Assembly: GCA_948759685.1 (NCBI GenBank)
Contig: CAQBGY010000282.1
Location: forward strand, 1-5,040
Source: an uncultured Eubacterium sp.
GTDB lineage: Bacteria > Bacillota_A > Clostridia > Lachnospirales > Lachnospiraceae
Direction: 5' to 3'
DNA: 5,040 nt
Part shown: piece by piece, positions 1-5,040 of the stretch
Numbering within the stretch: the stretch's first letter is position 1
How the letters are laid out: every line of letters begins with the position of its first letter
Position numbers and translations under genes: made by a program
Notes under the pieces: model-generated
What the model saw: the letters and a program-made list of their open reading frames with translations, nothing else
Databases searched by the model: none
Told to the model about the DNA's origin: nothing

Positions 1-4
1 AAAG

Positions 5-961
5 ATGGATTTGCTTAAGTTTATGAAGAATTGGACGTTACCTCTAGCGATGCTTGCAGGAGTTATCGGTTATTTTGTTTTTGCCAACTTCACTTTTCTG
101 GAGCCGACAAAGCCATTTATGAATGGGTTGATTTCTTTTTTAACTCCTTCCTTGATTTTTGCCCAATTGTTGCTTACATTCTGTAAAATTGAACCAAAAG
201 AGTTGGTTCCTAGAGTATGGCATGGCTGGTTGTTGGCTATTCAAGCCATTTCTTGTGGTATTATTGCGTTGTTGTTAATATTTTGTCCGATGGATGAATC
301 TTATAAGGAGATATTCGAGGCGGCTATGGTTTGTCTTATTTGTCCTACTGCTACGGCAGCGGCAGTAATTACGGGAAAACTAGGTGGAAGTGCTTCCAGT
401 TTGACTACTTATACATTGCTTTCAAATATTTTGGCTGCAATAGCAGTTCCTTTGATATTTCCATTGGTTGAACCACATACAGATGTTACTTTTGGTATTG
501 CTTTTCTTAAGATTTTAAGTAAGGTTTTTCCATTGTTGCTTGCACCGTTTTTTATCGCTTTATTATTCCGTTATTATATTCCCCGGCTCCACAAGTTTTT
601 ACTGAAATATCATACTTCGGCTTTTTATTTATGGGCGGTAGCATTGACCATTGTAATGGGGCAGACTACTCGCTCTTTGGTTAACAGTACTGCTGATGTA
701 ACGGTAGAGATGTTGATTGCTTTTGCCGGTTTAGTAACTTGTTGTTTACAATTTTATTTTGGTAAAAGAATTGGTAGTGCATATAATGACCGTATAAGTG
801 CAGGACAGGCATTGGGGCAAAAAAATACAGTACTAGCTATTTGGATGGCGGTTACGTATCTTAATCCTTTATCGTCTGTCGGTCCGGGTAGTTATGTGGT
901 GTGGCAAAACATTATCAACTCATGGCAGCTATGGAAAAAGAGAAAGAATGAGATAAAATAA
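5..961 (+). CDS. BASS (bile acid:sodium symporter) family transporter
   Basis: This 318-residue inner-membrane protein has about ten hydrophobic segments and the length usual for the BASS family (roughly 300-330 aa). Two polar/glycine-rich stretches fit the paired unwound helices of the BASS fold: residues about 113-141 (CPTATAAAVITGKLGG and following) and 268-302 (GQALGQKNTVLAIW, then NPLSSVGPGSYVVWQN). The C-terminus is a short basic cytoplasmic tail (KKRKNEIK). The family imports bile acids or other organic anions with sodium, but many bacterial members have no known substrate, so bile acid itself should not be assumed. The ATG at 5 gives a natural start (MDLLKFMKNWTLPLAMLAG), but only four bases precede it, so a slightly longer protein cannot be excluded. 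Two further in-frame stop codons (TGA at once, TAA soon after) follow the TAA. Family call is good; substrate unknown. Confidence 0.82.
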   Translation: MDLLKFMKNWTLPLAMLAGVIGYFVFANFTFLEPTKPFMNGLISFLTPSLIFAQLLLTFCKIEPKELVPRVWHGWLLAIQAISCGIIALLLIFCPMDESYKEIFEAAMVCLICPTATAAAVITGKLGGSASSLTTYTLLSNILAAIAVPLIFPLVEPHTDVTFGIAFLKILSKVFPLLLAPFFIALLFRYYIPRLHKFLLKYHTSAFYLWAVALTIVMGQTTRSLVNSTADVTVEMLIAFAGLVTCCLQFYFGKRIGSAYNDRISAGQALGQKNTVLAIWMAVTYLNPLSSVGPGSYVVWQNIINSWQLWKKRKNEIK

Positions 962-1022
962 TGAATATAAGATATTGATATTTAGTTATTTGCTGTTTAT
1001 ATTCATCTTTTCCTTTGTTTTT
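961..1022 (+). terminator. Probable terminator after the BASS gene
   Basis: ATGAATATAA (961-970) and TTATATTCAT (997-1006) are perfect 10-bp inverted arms separated by 26 bases, and a T-rich run (CTTTTCCTTTGTTTTT, 1007-1022) follows. The stem begins on the last base of the BASS stop codon. The arms are very AT-rich and the loop is long, so it would be a weak hairpin; position and the T tract are the main support. Confidence 0.5.
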
Positions 1023-1052
1023 CCGATTTTCCTATTAATTCCAATAAATGCG

Positions 1053-1134
1053 TTTATTTTGTTACCAGTTTGTTACTCGAATAGCGTTGAGTAACAAAAA
1101 AAATATCTATATTTGCCATCGGTAACAAAATAAA
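1053..1134. repeat. Two nested perfect inverted repeats around the integrase promoter
   Basis: The outer arms are TTTATTTTGTTACC (1053-1066) and GGTAACAAAATAAA (1121-1134), a perfect 14-bp inverted repeat. Inside them lie TTTGTTACTC (1069-1078) and GAGTAACAAA (1089-1098), a perfect 10-bp inverted repeat with a 10-base spacer. All four arms share the 8-mer TTTGTTAC or its complement. The -33 element overlaps the third arm and the -7 element lies between the third and fourth arms. This could be an operator for a dimeric repressor, arm-type or core sites for the adjacent tyrosine integrase, or both (integrase self-regulation). The repeats are directly visible; the role is inferred. Confidence 0.75.
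1087..1115 (+). promoter_or_regulatory. Bacteroidetes-type promoter of the truncated integrase
   Basis: TTG at 1087-1089 serves as the -33 element and TATATTTG at 1108-1115 matches the -7 consensus TAnnTTTG, with 18 bases between them. Transcription should begin near 1122, about 20 bases before the integrase ATG. The -33 element lies on the edge of one inverted-repeat arm (1089-1098), so a protein bound there would probably block it. Confidence 0.6.
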
Positions 1135-1143
1135 AACATAAGT

Positions 1144-1371
1144 ATGGCGAAGAAGAAACAAGAGGCAAAATTGAAGGAGCCTGTAAGAATCCGGTTTAAG
1201 CAACTTGCCAATGGTAATCAGTCTATCTATTTGGACTATTACACTGGTGATGTTATTCTTTGGAATGAAAACAAGATAATGAGTGTCAGTAGCGGTCACC
1301 TCACCATAAAATTGTCAAACTTCTTAATAGATATAATAAAAATTGCAGAATGTTTTGTTTATAAAATATAA
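1144..1371 (+). pseudogene. Truncated tyrosine integrase (N-terminal fragment)
   Basis: The reading frame starts MAKKKQEAKLKEPVRIRFKQ and continues to about Tyr33 (LDYY). This is the N-terminal strand region (arm-type DNA-binding domain) that opens many Bacteroides tyrosine-type site-specific integrases, which are usually about 400 residues long and continue with a DGKR-like turn. Here the match stops at about base 1243. The rest of the 75-residue frame (to 1371) is an accidental read-through of a decayed antisense acr3 fragment, so the core-binding and catalytic domains (Arg...His-x-x-Arg...Tyr) are absent. Any product could at most bind DNA through the N-terminal segment and could not recombine. 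The promoter and start are intact, so the fragment may still be transcribed. The family match is from recognition, not a search. Confidence 0.68.
1247..1345 (-). pseudogene. Decayed internal fragment of an acr3-like arsenite permease gene
   Basis: The minus strand reads [26 protein letters not shown], against [23 protein letters not shown] in the intact acr3 at 4314-5040. At base level, 1252-1329 aligns without gaps to 4624-4701, about 59 of 78 positions identical by hand count, with 15 identical bases in a row (1315-1329 and 4687-4701). Similarity fades near 1247 on one side. On the other it becomes weak beyond 1330, where a codon-sized gap is needed. An in-frame TGA in place of a Gly/Leu codon and the loss of everything outside roughly 30 codons show it is a relic. 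The divergence is too large for a recent copy of the neighbouring gene; it more likely derives from a different acr3 allele or element. Confidence 0.82.
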
Positions 1372-1384
1372 ATAACTAATTTTG
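1353..1384 (+). promoter_or_regulatory. Bacteroidetes-type promoter for the DUF6660-receptor-lipoprotein unit
   Basis: TTTTG at 1353-1357 and TAATTTTG at 1377-1384 match the -33 and -7 (TAnnTTTG) elements with the ideal 19-base spacing. Transcription should begin around 1390, giving a short leader before the ATG at 1417. The promoter sits directly beyond the recognisable end of the acr3 relic. No clear operator repeat was seen over it. Confidence 0.65.
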
Positions 1385-1416
1385 CAGCTCAAAATCAGAA
1401 CAAAGCATAGATATTA

Positions 1417-1761
1417 ATGAAACATTTGTCCTACATATTAGCTTTATGGGTGCTGTTATTATCAACAGTTCCATGCTTTCTTGAAGACAAATGTCTGTTT
1501 CAATGTGCTAATGAACAAACAGAAGAACCATGTGCTGATAATGATGGTTCCTCATGTACAGACTGCAATTGTTCACCATTTCTACATTGCAACACATGCA
1601 CAGGTTGTCCAATACCCAAATTGTTTCATTCACCAACCGCCGAATTAATTCTATTAAATAATAACCTTTCGTTTTACAAAGAGAAAATGATTCCTCATTT
1701 CTCTTCCTCAATTTGGCAGCCGCCTAAGTTGATGAATTTAGCAGATTTCTGTATGTCATAA
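1417..1761 (+). CDS. Cys-rich secreted small protein, DUF6660-like
   Basis: The protein has 114 residues with an N-terminal hydrophobic export signal (residues about 4-19, ending STVPC). The middle is strikingly Cys-rich: ten cysteines at positions 20, 26, 30, 39, 47, 50, 52, 58, 61 and 64, including CTDCNCSPF and CNTCTGC. The C-terminal part contains FSSSIWQPPKL, which resembles the ending of the DUF6660 proteins found in Bacteroidetes next to TonB-dependent receptors, often near heavy-metal efflux genes. DUF6660 has no established function; the CSPF-like motif and nearby cysteines suggest metal or disulfide chemistry in the periplasm. The Cys at 20 after TVP is a poor lipobox because of the proline, so signal peptidase I export is the safer reading. 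It is the first gene of the unit, 126 bases before the receptor. Family assignment is from memory of the motif and is moderate. Confidence 0.68.
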   Translation: MKHLSYILALWVLLLSTVPCFLEDKCLFQCANEQTEEPCADNDGSSCTDCNCSPFLHCNTCTGCPIPKLFHSPTAELILLNNNLSFYKEKMIPHFSSSIWQPPKLMNLADFCMS

Positions 1762-1798
1762 TTAATATGACCTCACCATTTATTTATTAAATTCATGA

Positions 1799-1820
1799 TG
1801 ATGAAACCGCTGTTTCATCA
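1799..1820 (+). other. Hairpin in the gap before the receptor gene
   Basis: TGATGAAAC (1799-1807) and GTTTCATCA (1812-1820) form a perfect 9-bp stem with a CGCT tetraloop, about 68 bases before the receptor ATG. No T run follows, so it is not a typical terminator. It could stabilise or mark a processing point in the mRNA between the first two genes, or set their relative expression. The 126-base gap holds no convincing TAnnTTTG promoter. Confidence 0.4.
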
Positions 1821-1887
1821 CCAGTACGTCGTGCACTTATTATAATACAGATTAAGTGTGTGGCACTAAATTGACAAAACAAGAAAA

Positions 1888-4065
1888 ATGAAAATTAAAT
1901 TAATAGCACTGGCAATAATTACATTGCTGGCACAAAGCATTTGTGCGCAAAACATATTTAAAGCAATCGTTAAAGACGGAGATACTAAAGAGATACTGGT
2001 TGGCGTGAATGCCGTTCTTAATAAAACCGCCAATGGAGCAAGCTCAGATGAAAACGGAATAATCACCATTTCGAACATACCTGACGGAAAGCAACATATC
2101 ACATTCAGCTACTTAGGCTATGAATCGGAAACCAAATCATACACATTCCCTTTATCTTCTTCAGCTCCGGTCGAAATCTTCTTGGAACAAGATGATGAAA
2201 TGCTGGAAGAAGTTACCATTTCTTCAACCAGAGGTACACGCACTATTCAAAACATCCCGACCCGTGTTGAATTTATTTCAAGCGAAGAACTAGGAGAAAA
2301 AGGGAGCATGAAACCGGGCGACATTCGTATGTTACTAAACGAAAGCACAGGTATTATCACCCAGCAAACTTCTGCCACATCCGGAAATGCATCAATCCGC
2401 ATACAAGGATTGGATGGCAGATATACACAAATATTAAAAGATGGATTCCCCGTTTTTGCTGGTGCAGCGAGCGGACTGGGATTATTGCAAACGCCACCTC
2501 TTGACTTAAAACAAGTGGAAATCATCAAAGGCTCAACTTCAACTTTATATGGCGGTGGAGCAATAGCAGGCTTGATTAATCTTATCTCAAAAACTCCCGA
2601 AGAGAAAAGAGATTTAGGTCTGCATCTTAACGGGACATCCGGAAAAGGTTTGGACGTCAGCGCTTTCTATGGGCAACGATTCAAAAAGGTCGGTACAACC
2701 ATTTTTGCTTCCTACAACAGAAATTGGGCTTACGACCCCTCTAACACCGGATTCACAGCCATTCCGCAGTTTGACAGATATGTCTTCAACCCCAAATTAT
2801 TTCTCTATTTTTCAGAGAACACGCAAATGAGTGTAGGGCTAAATGCTATGTTTGAAGACCGTTTGGGCGGGGATATTGAGTATATTAAAGGAAATGGAAA
2901 TGACACACATTCCTATTTCGAGAAAAACAAGACTCAAAGACATTCCACACAACTGACATTCGAACACAAATTCGGCGAAAAAGACAGAATTGATTTCAAA
3001 AACAGTGTAACATACTTCAATAGAAATATCGGTGTACCCACTTATACTTTTGAAGGTACTCAGGTATCTACCTTTAGTGAATTGACTTACACACGCACGA
3101 ATCAAAAAACAGAATGGGTGGCTGGTCTCAACTTATGGACAGACAAATTTGATGAAAAGAAACTTACTGATTTTCAGTTAAGAGACTACAACCAGACAAC
3201 CATGGGAGCATTCGTACAAAACAATTGGGAGGCAACAAAATGGTTGAATCTGGAAACCGGATTAAGAGCAGACTATATTCCGGATTATGGCGCAGCAATT
3301 CTACCACGAGTTTCTGCACATTTCAAAATTACGGATAAGTTTTCATCTCGACTTGGAGGAGGATTTGGCTATAAATCACCTACCATATTTACAGAGGATA
3401 GCGAAAGGCTACAATATCAGAATGTATTGCCAATTGATAAAGACAATAACAAGCTCGAAAGAAGTTATGGTTTGAATTTAGACTTTAATTATGTCACATC
3501 AATCTTCGATGGAAATGTAACTTTCAGCATAAACCAATTATTCTTCTACACTTATCTCGATAATCCTTTATTATTGCAATCTACAAAAGATGGGCTATAT
3601 CGACTTAACAACATATCCGGCAATACAGATAGCAAAGGAGGAGAAACGAATGTAAAAATCGGATACAAAGATTTCCACTTATACTTAGGCTATACATACA
3701 CCGATACCCGAACCAAAGAAAATGGGGTGAAACAAGAGAATATATTAACTCCGAAACATAGGTTGAACAGTATTCTAATGTATGAAGTAGAAGATAAATG
3801 GAAAATAGGATTAGAGGCTTATTATTTCAGCCCCCAAAAACTAGGAGACGGACAAAAAGGAAAACAATATGTGGTGTGCGGCTTCATGATTGAAAAAATA
3901 TGGGAGATGTTTTCATTGTATGCTAACTTTGAAAACTTCACCGACAGACGGCAAACCCGCTTTGATACTATATATACCGGAAGTATATCTAATCCTGTTT
4001 TCCGGGATATTTATGCTCCTTTGGATGGATTTGTAATGAATGCGGGTGTTAAACTCAGATTTTAA
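1888..4065 (+). CDS. TonB-dependent outer-membrane receptor (carboxypeptidase-D-like N-terminal domain)
   Basis: The 725-residue protein imports a scarce substrate across the outer membrane using TonB-ExbBD energy. A signal peptide covers residues 1-20 (cleavage probable at SICA before Gln21). Residues about 22-101 form a carboxypeptidase-regulatory-like beta domain (VGVNAVLNKT, then SYLGYES) typical of Bacteroidetes receptors. A TonB-box-like EEVTISS is at 107-113. The plug domain spans about 118-236, with SIRIQGLDGRYTQILKDG and VEIIKGSTSTLYGGGAIAG. The rest is the 22-strand barrel, ending VKLRF with the terminal Phe expected for outer-membrane insertion. Its size and architecture resemble BtuB/FecA/FepA-type receptors rather than SusC, and no SusD follows. 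The substrate is not visible; the metal-ligand-rich flanking proteins point to a metal or metallophore. The ATG at 1888 follows an A-rich stretch (AAGAAAA) and directly precedes the signal peptide. Confidence 0.92.
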   Translation: MKIKLIALAIITLLAQSICAQNIFKAIVKDGDTKEILVGVNAVLNKTANGASSDENGIITISNIPDGKQHITFSYLGYESETKSYTFPLSSSAPVEIFLEQDDEMLEEVTISSTRGTRTIQNIPTRVEFISSEELGEKGSMKPGDIRMLLNESTGIITQQTSATSGNASIRIQGLDGRYTQILKDGFPVFAGAASGLGLLQTPPLDLKQVEIIKGSTSTLYGGGAIAGLINLISKTPEEKRDLGLHLNGTSGKGLDVSAFYGQRFKKVGTTIFASYNRNWAYDPSNTGFTAIPQFDRYVFNPKLFLYFSENTQMSVGLNAMFEDRLGGDIEYIKGNGNDTHSYFEKNKTQRHSTQLTFEHKFGEKDRIDFKNSVTYFNRNIGVPTYTFEGTQVSTFSELTYTRTNQKTEWVAGLNLWTDKFDEKKLTDFQLRDYNQTTMGAFVQNNWEATKWLNLETGLRADYIPDYGAAILPRVSAHFKITDKFSSRLGGGFGYKSPTIFTEDSERLQYQNVLPIDKDNNKLERSYGLNLDFNYVTSIFDGNVTFSINQLFFYTYLDNPLLLQSTKDGLYRLNNISGNTDSKGGETNVKIGYKDFHLYLGYTYTDTRTKENGVKQENILTPKHRLNSILMYEVEDKWKIGLEAYYFSPQKLGDGQKGKQYVVCGFMIEKIWEMFSLYANFENFTDRRQTRFDTIYTGSISNPVFRDIYAPLDGFVMNAGVKLRF

Positions 4066-4096
4066 ATTATAAAATAAACTCAAAATCAACAATAAT

Positions 4097-4237
4097 ATGA
4101 GAATTCTAGGAATAGCATTTACTTTAGTTTTATTGATGTCACTAGTCGGATGTACTTTAAGCCATAGAAACTGTAGACATCATCATCACTTAAATCACAG
4201 GTCTTGCCATACACATACTTGCTGTTGTCAACGGTAA
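4097..4237 (+). CDS. 46-aa His/Cys-rich lipoprotein, putative metal binder
   Basis: This small frame starts 31 bases after the receptor stop. It encodes a basic N-terminus (MRILG), a hydrophobic segment (IAFTLVLLMS) and a clear lipobox, SLVGC, with Cys19 as the expected lipidated residue. The mature part is only 28 residues and contains eight His (23, 28-31, 34, 38, 40) and five further Cys (26, 37, 42-44), including HHHH and CCC. Such density fits binding of Zn, Cu, Ni or a thiophilic metal at the membrane. No named family is recognised. Support for a real gene is the coherent signal-lipobox-ligand design, tight spacing to the receptor, and a strong terminator 33 bases after its stop. There is no strong Shine-Dalgarno site, which is usual for this group. 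A role as periplasmic metal scavenger, chaperone or partner of the receptor is inferred. Confidence 0.72.
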   Translation: MRILGIAFTLVLLMSLVGCTLSHRNCRHHHHLNHRSCHTHTCCCQR

Positions 4238-4269
4238 ACTAAGTGATAGTAAAACAAAAACATTCCATT

Positions 4270-4306
4270 AGGAGAATGTGTCAGAATGGACACATTCTCC
4301 TTTTTA
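4270..4306 (+). terminator. Strong rho-independent terminator between convergent genes
   Basis: GGAGAATGTGTC (4271-4282) and GACACATTCTCC (4289-4300) are perfect 12-bp arms around a six-base loop, extended by an A-T pair (4270/4301) and followed by TTTTTAT. It ends the + strand unit 33 bases after the lipoprotein stop. It also lies 13 bases beyond the stop of the convergent acr3 gene and could terminate that too, though the T tract on the minus strand is weaker and interrupted. Confidence 0.9.
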
Positions 4307-4313
4307 TCTACAA

Positions 4314-5040
4314 TTATTTTGTAATCGGAAACCATTTCCGTGTATTATTTGCAATCCTTACCAACATCAACATAACCGGAACTTCAACCAGCACACCTAC
4401 CACCGTAGCCAATGCAGCCCCGGATTGTAAACCGAATAGAGAAATAGCCACAGCAACCGCTAATTCAAAGAAATTACTTGCTCCAATCATTCCGGCAGGC
4501 GCAGCAATATCATGGGGTAATTTCCACCATTTCGCCCAACCGTAGGCAACGAAGAATATCAGAACCGTTTGCAGCACGAGCGGAACTGCAATCAATACGA
4601 TATGCAGAGGATTGTTCAGTATCGTTTCTCCCTGAAATGAAAATAGGATGATAAGTGTCAATAACAGCCCACCCACCGTATAATTATCAAACTTCTTAAT
4701 AAATACATTATTGAAGTATTCTATCCCTTTACGGCGTATAATCATTATGCGGGTAATGACCCCAGCAGCAAGTGGTATCACAACAAACAAGCCAACAGAT
4801 AACATTAAAGTGTCCCACGGAATAGATACGCCGCCAACCCCCAGCAAGAAAGCAACGATAGGAGCAAACGCTATCAATATGATTAAATCGTTCACTGCAA
4901 CTTGTACCAGCGTATAAGCGGCATCCCCTTTAGTGAGATAACTCCACACGAATACCATAGCCGTGCAAGGTGCAGCCCCCAATAATACCGCTCCGGCTAA
5001 ATATTCTTCTGCTAATTCGGCAGGTATAAAAGTTTTAAAA
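4314..5040 (-). CDS. acr3: ACR3-type arsenite efflux permease, 5' end outside window
   Basis: This inner-membrane permease extrudes arsenite (and sometimes antimonite) using the proton gradient. About 241 residues are visible, out of roughly 340-360 usual for the family; the start lies beyond 5040. The reading frame is open to the window edge ([13 protein letters not shown] before the motif), so the TTG at 4982 is an internal Leu and not a start. Family signatures are [20 protein letters not shown], with the conserved functional Cys at codon 4965-4967, and [18 protein letters not shown] with the conserved Glu at codon 4464-4466, then [19 protein letters not shown]. About seven membrane helices remain visible. 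The C-terminus ([11 protein letters not shown]) is normal. In Bacteroidetes this gene usually sits in an ars operon with arsR, arsA/arsD or arsM-like genes, which would lie past 5040. It converges with the receptor unit. A diverged fragment of a related gene lies at 1247-1345. Confidence 0.93.
   Translation of the reverse strand, partial: FKTFIPAELAEEYLAGAVLLGAAPCTAMVFVWSYLTKGDAAYTLVQVAVNDLIILIAFAPIVAFLLGVGGVSIPWDTLMLSVGLFVVIPLAAGVITRIMIIRRKGIEYFNNVFIKKFDNYTVGGLLLTLIILFSFQGETILNNPLHIVLIAVPLVLQTVLIFFVAYGWAKWWKLPHDIAAPAGMIGASNFFELAVAVAISLFGLQSGAALATVVGVLVEVPVMLMLVRIANNTRKWFPITK

Noticed and set aside
1105..1117. CTnDOT-like integrase core site (GTAnnTTTGC) at TATATTTGCC
   Set aside because: The first base does not fit and the match is fully explained by the Bacteroidetes -7 promoter consensus.
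1054..1299. Minus-strand open frame over the integrase start as a gene
   Set aside because: It lies opposite the integrase N-terminus and its promoter, is in a different frame from the acr3 relic, and has no recognisable protein features.
1267..1329. acr3-like segment as part of a functional small protein
   Set aside because: The minus-strand frame that matches acr3 has an in-frame TGA and no start; on the plus strand it encodes only a meaningless tail of the integrase frame.
1298..1779. Ten-base direct repeat ACCTCACCAT at 1298-1307 and 1770-1779 as insertion or target-site duplication
   Set aside because: About a dozen 10-mer repeats are expected by chance in a window of this size, and the bases around each copy do not match.
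1888..4065. Receptor as a SusC-type glycan importer
   Set aside because: It is shorter than typical SusC proteins (about 1,000 aa), has a BtuB/FecA-like layout, and no SusD or glycan-degrading gene follows.
4178..4189. HHHH run in the small lipoprotein as a cloning-tag artefact
   Set aside because: The four His use mixed codons (CAT CAT CAT CAC), are only four long, and lie within a broader natural His/Cys pattern behind a lipobox.
4980..4982. TTG as the start codon of the acr3 gene
   Set aside because: The frame stays open to the window edge with family-like residues before it, and the position is inside a conserved membrane helix next to the functional Cys.

Overview
The window looks like chromosomal DNA, or an integrated element, from a member of the Bacteroidales, most likely Bacteroides or Parabacteroides. 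The reasons are low G+C, promoters of the Bacteroidetes type (TTG or TTTG, about 19 bases, then TAnnTTTG), few Shine-Dalgarno sites, a TonB-dependent receptor with an N-terminal carboxypeptidase-D-like domain, a Bacteroides-type tyrosine integrase start, and a DUF6660-like small protein. All family names come from reading the proteins by eye; no database search was possible.

Layout: (1) 5-961 (+) is a bile acid:sodium symporter (BASS) family membrane protein, followed by an AT-rich hairpin and T-rich tract. (2) 1053-1371 is a rearrangement scar. A well-formed promoter inside two nested perfect inverted repeats (four copies of TTTGTTAC) leads into the first ~33 codons of a tyrosine integrase. 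The integrase then stops matching its family and runs into ~100 bp that is a decayed piece of an arsenite-efflux gene (acr3) lying antisense. (3) 1353-4305 is a compact + strand transcription unit: a Bacteroidetes promoter, a Cys-rich DUF6660-like secreted protein, a 725-aa TonB-dependent receptor, a 46-aa His/Cys-rich lipoprotein too short for most gene callers, and a strong terminator. (4) 4314-5040 (-) is an intact-looking acr3 arsenite permease, convergent with the unit and cut at its 5' end by the window edge.

How the parts may work together: three adjacent envelope genes, two of them very rich in metal ligands (Cys and His), surround or accompany a TonB-dependent outer-membrane importer. 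This suggests a small metal or metallophore handling cassette, placed beside arsenic resistance. The substrate cannot be told from the sequence. The diverged acr3 fragment on the far side of the cassette shows that an acr3-like gene once existed at that end too, so the locus has been built by more than one recombination event, probably involving the integrative element whose integrase start remains.
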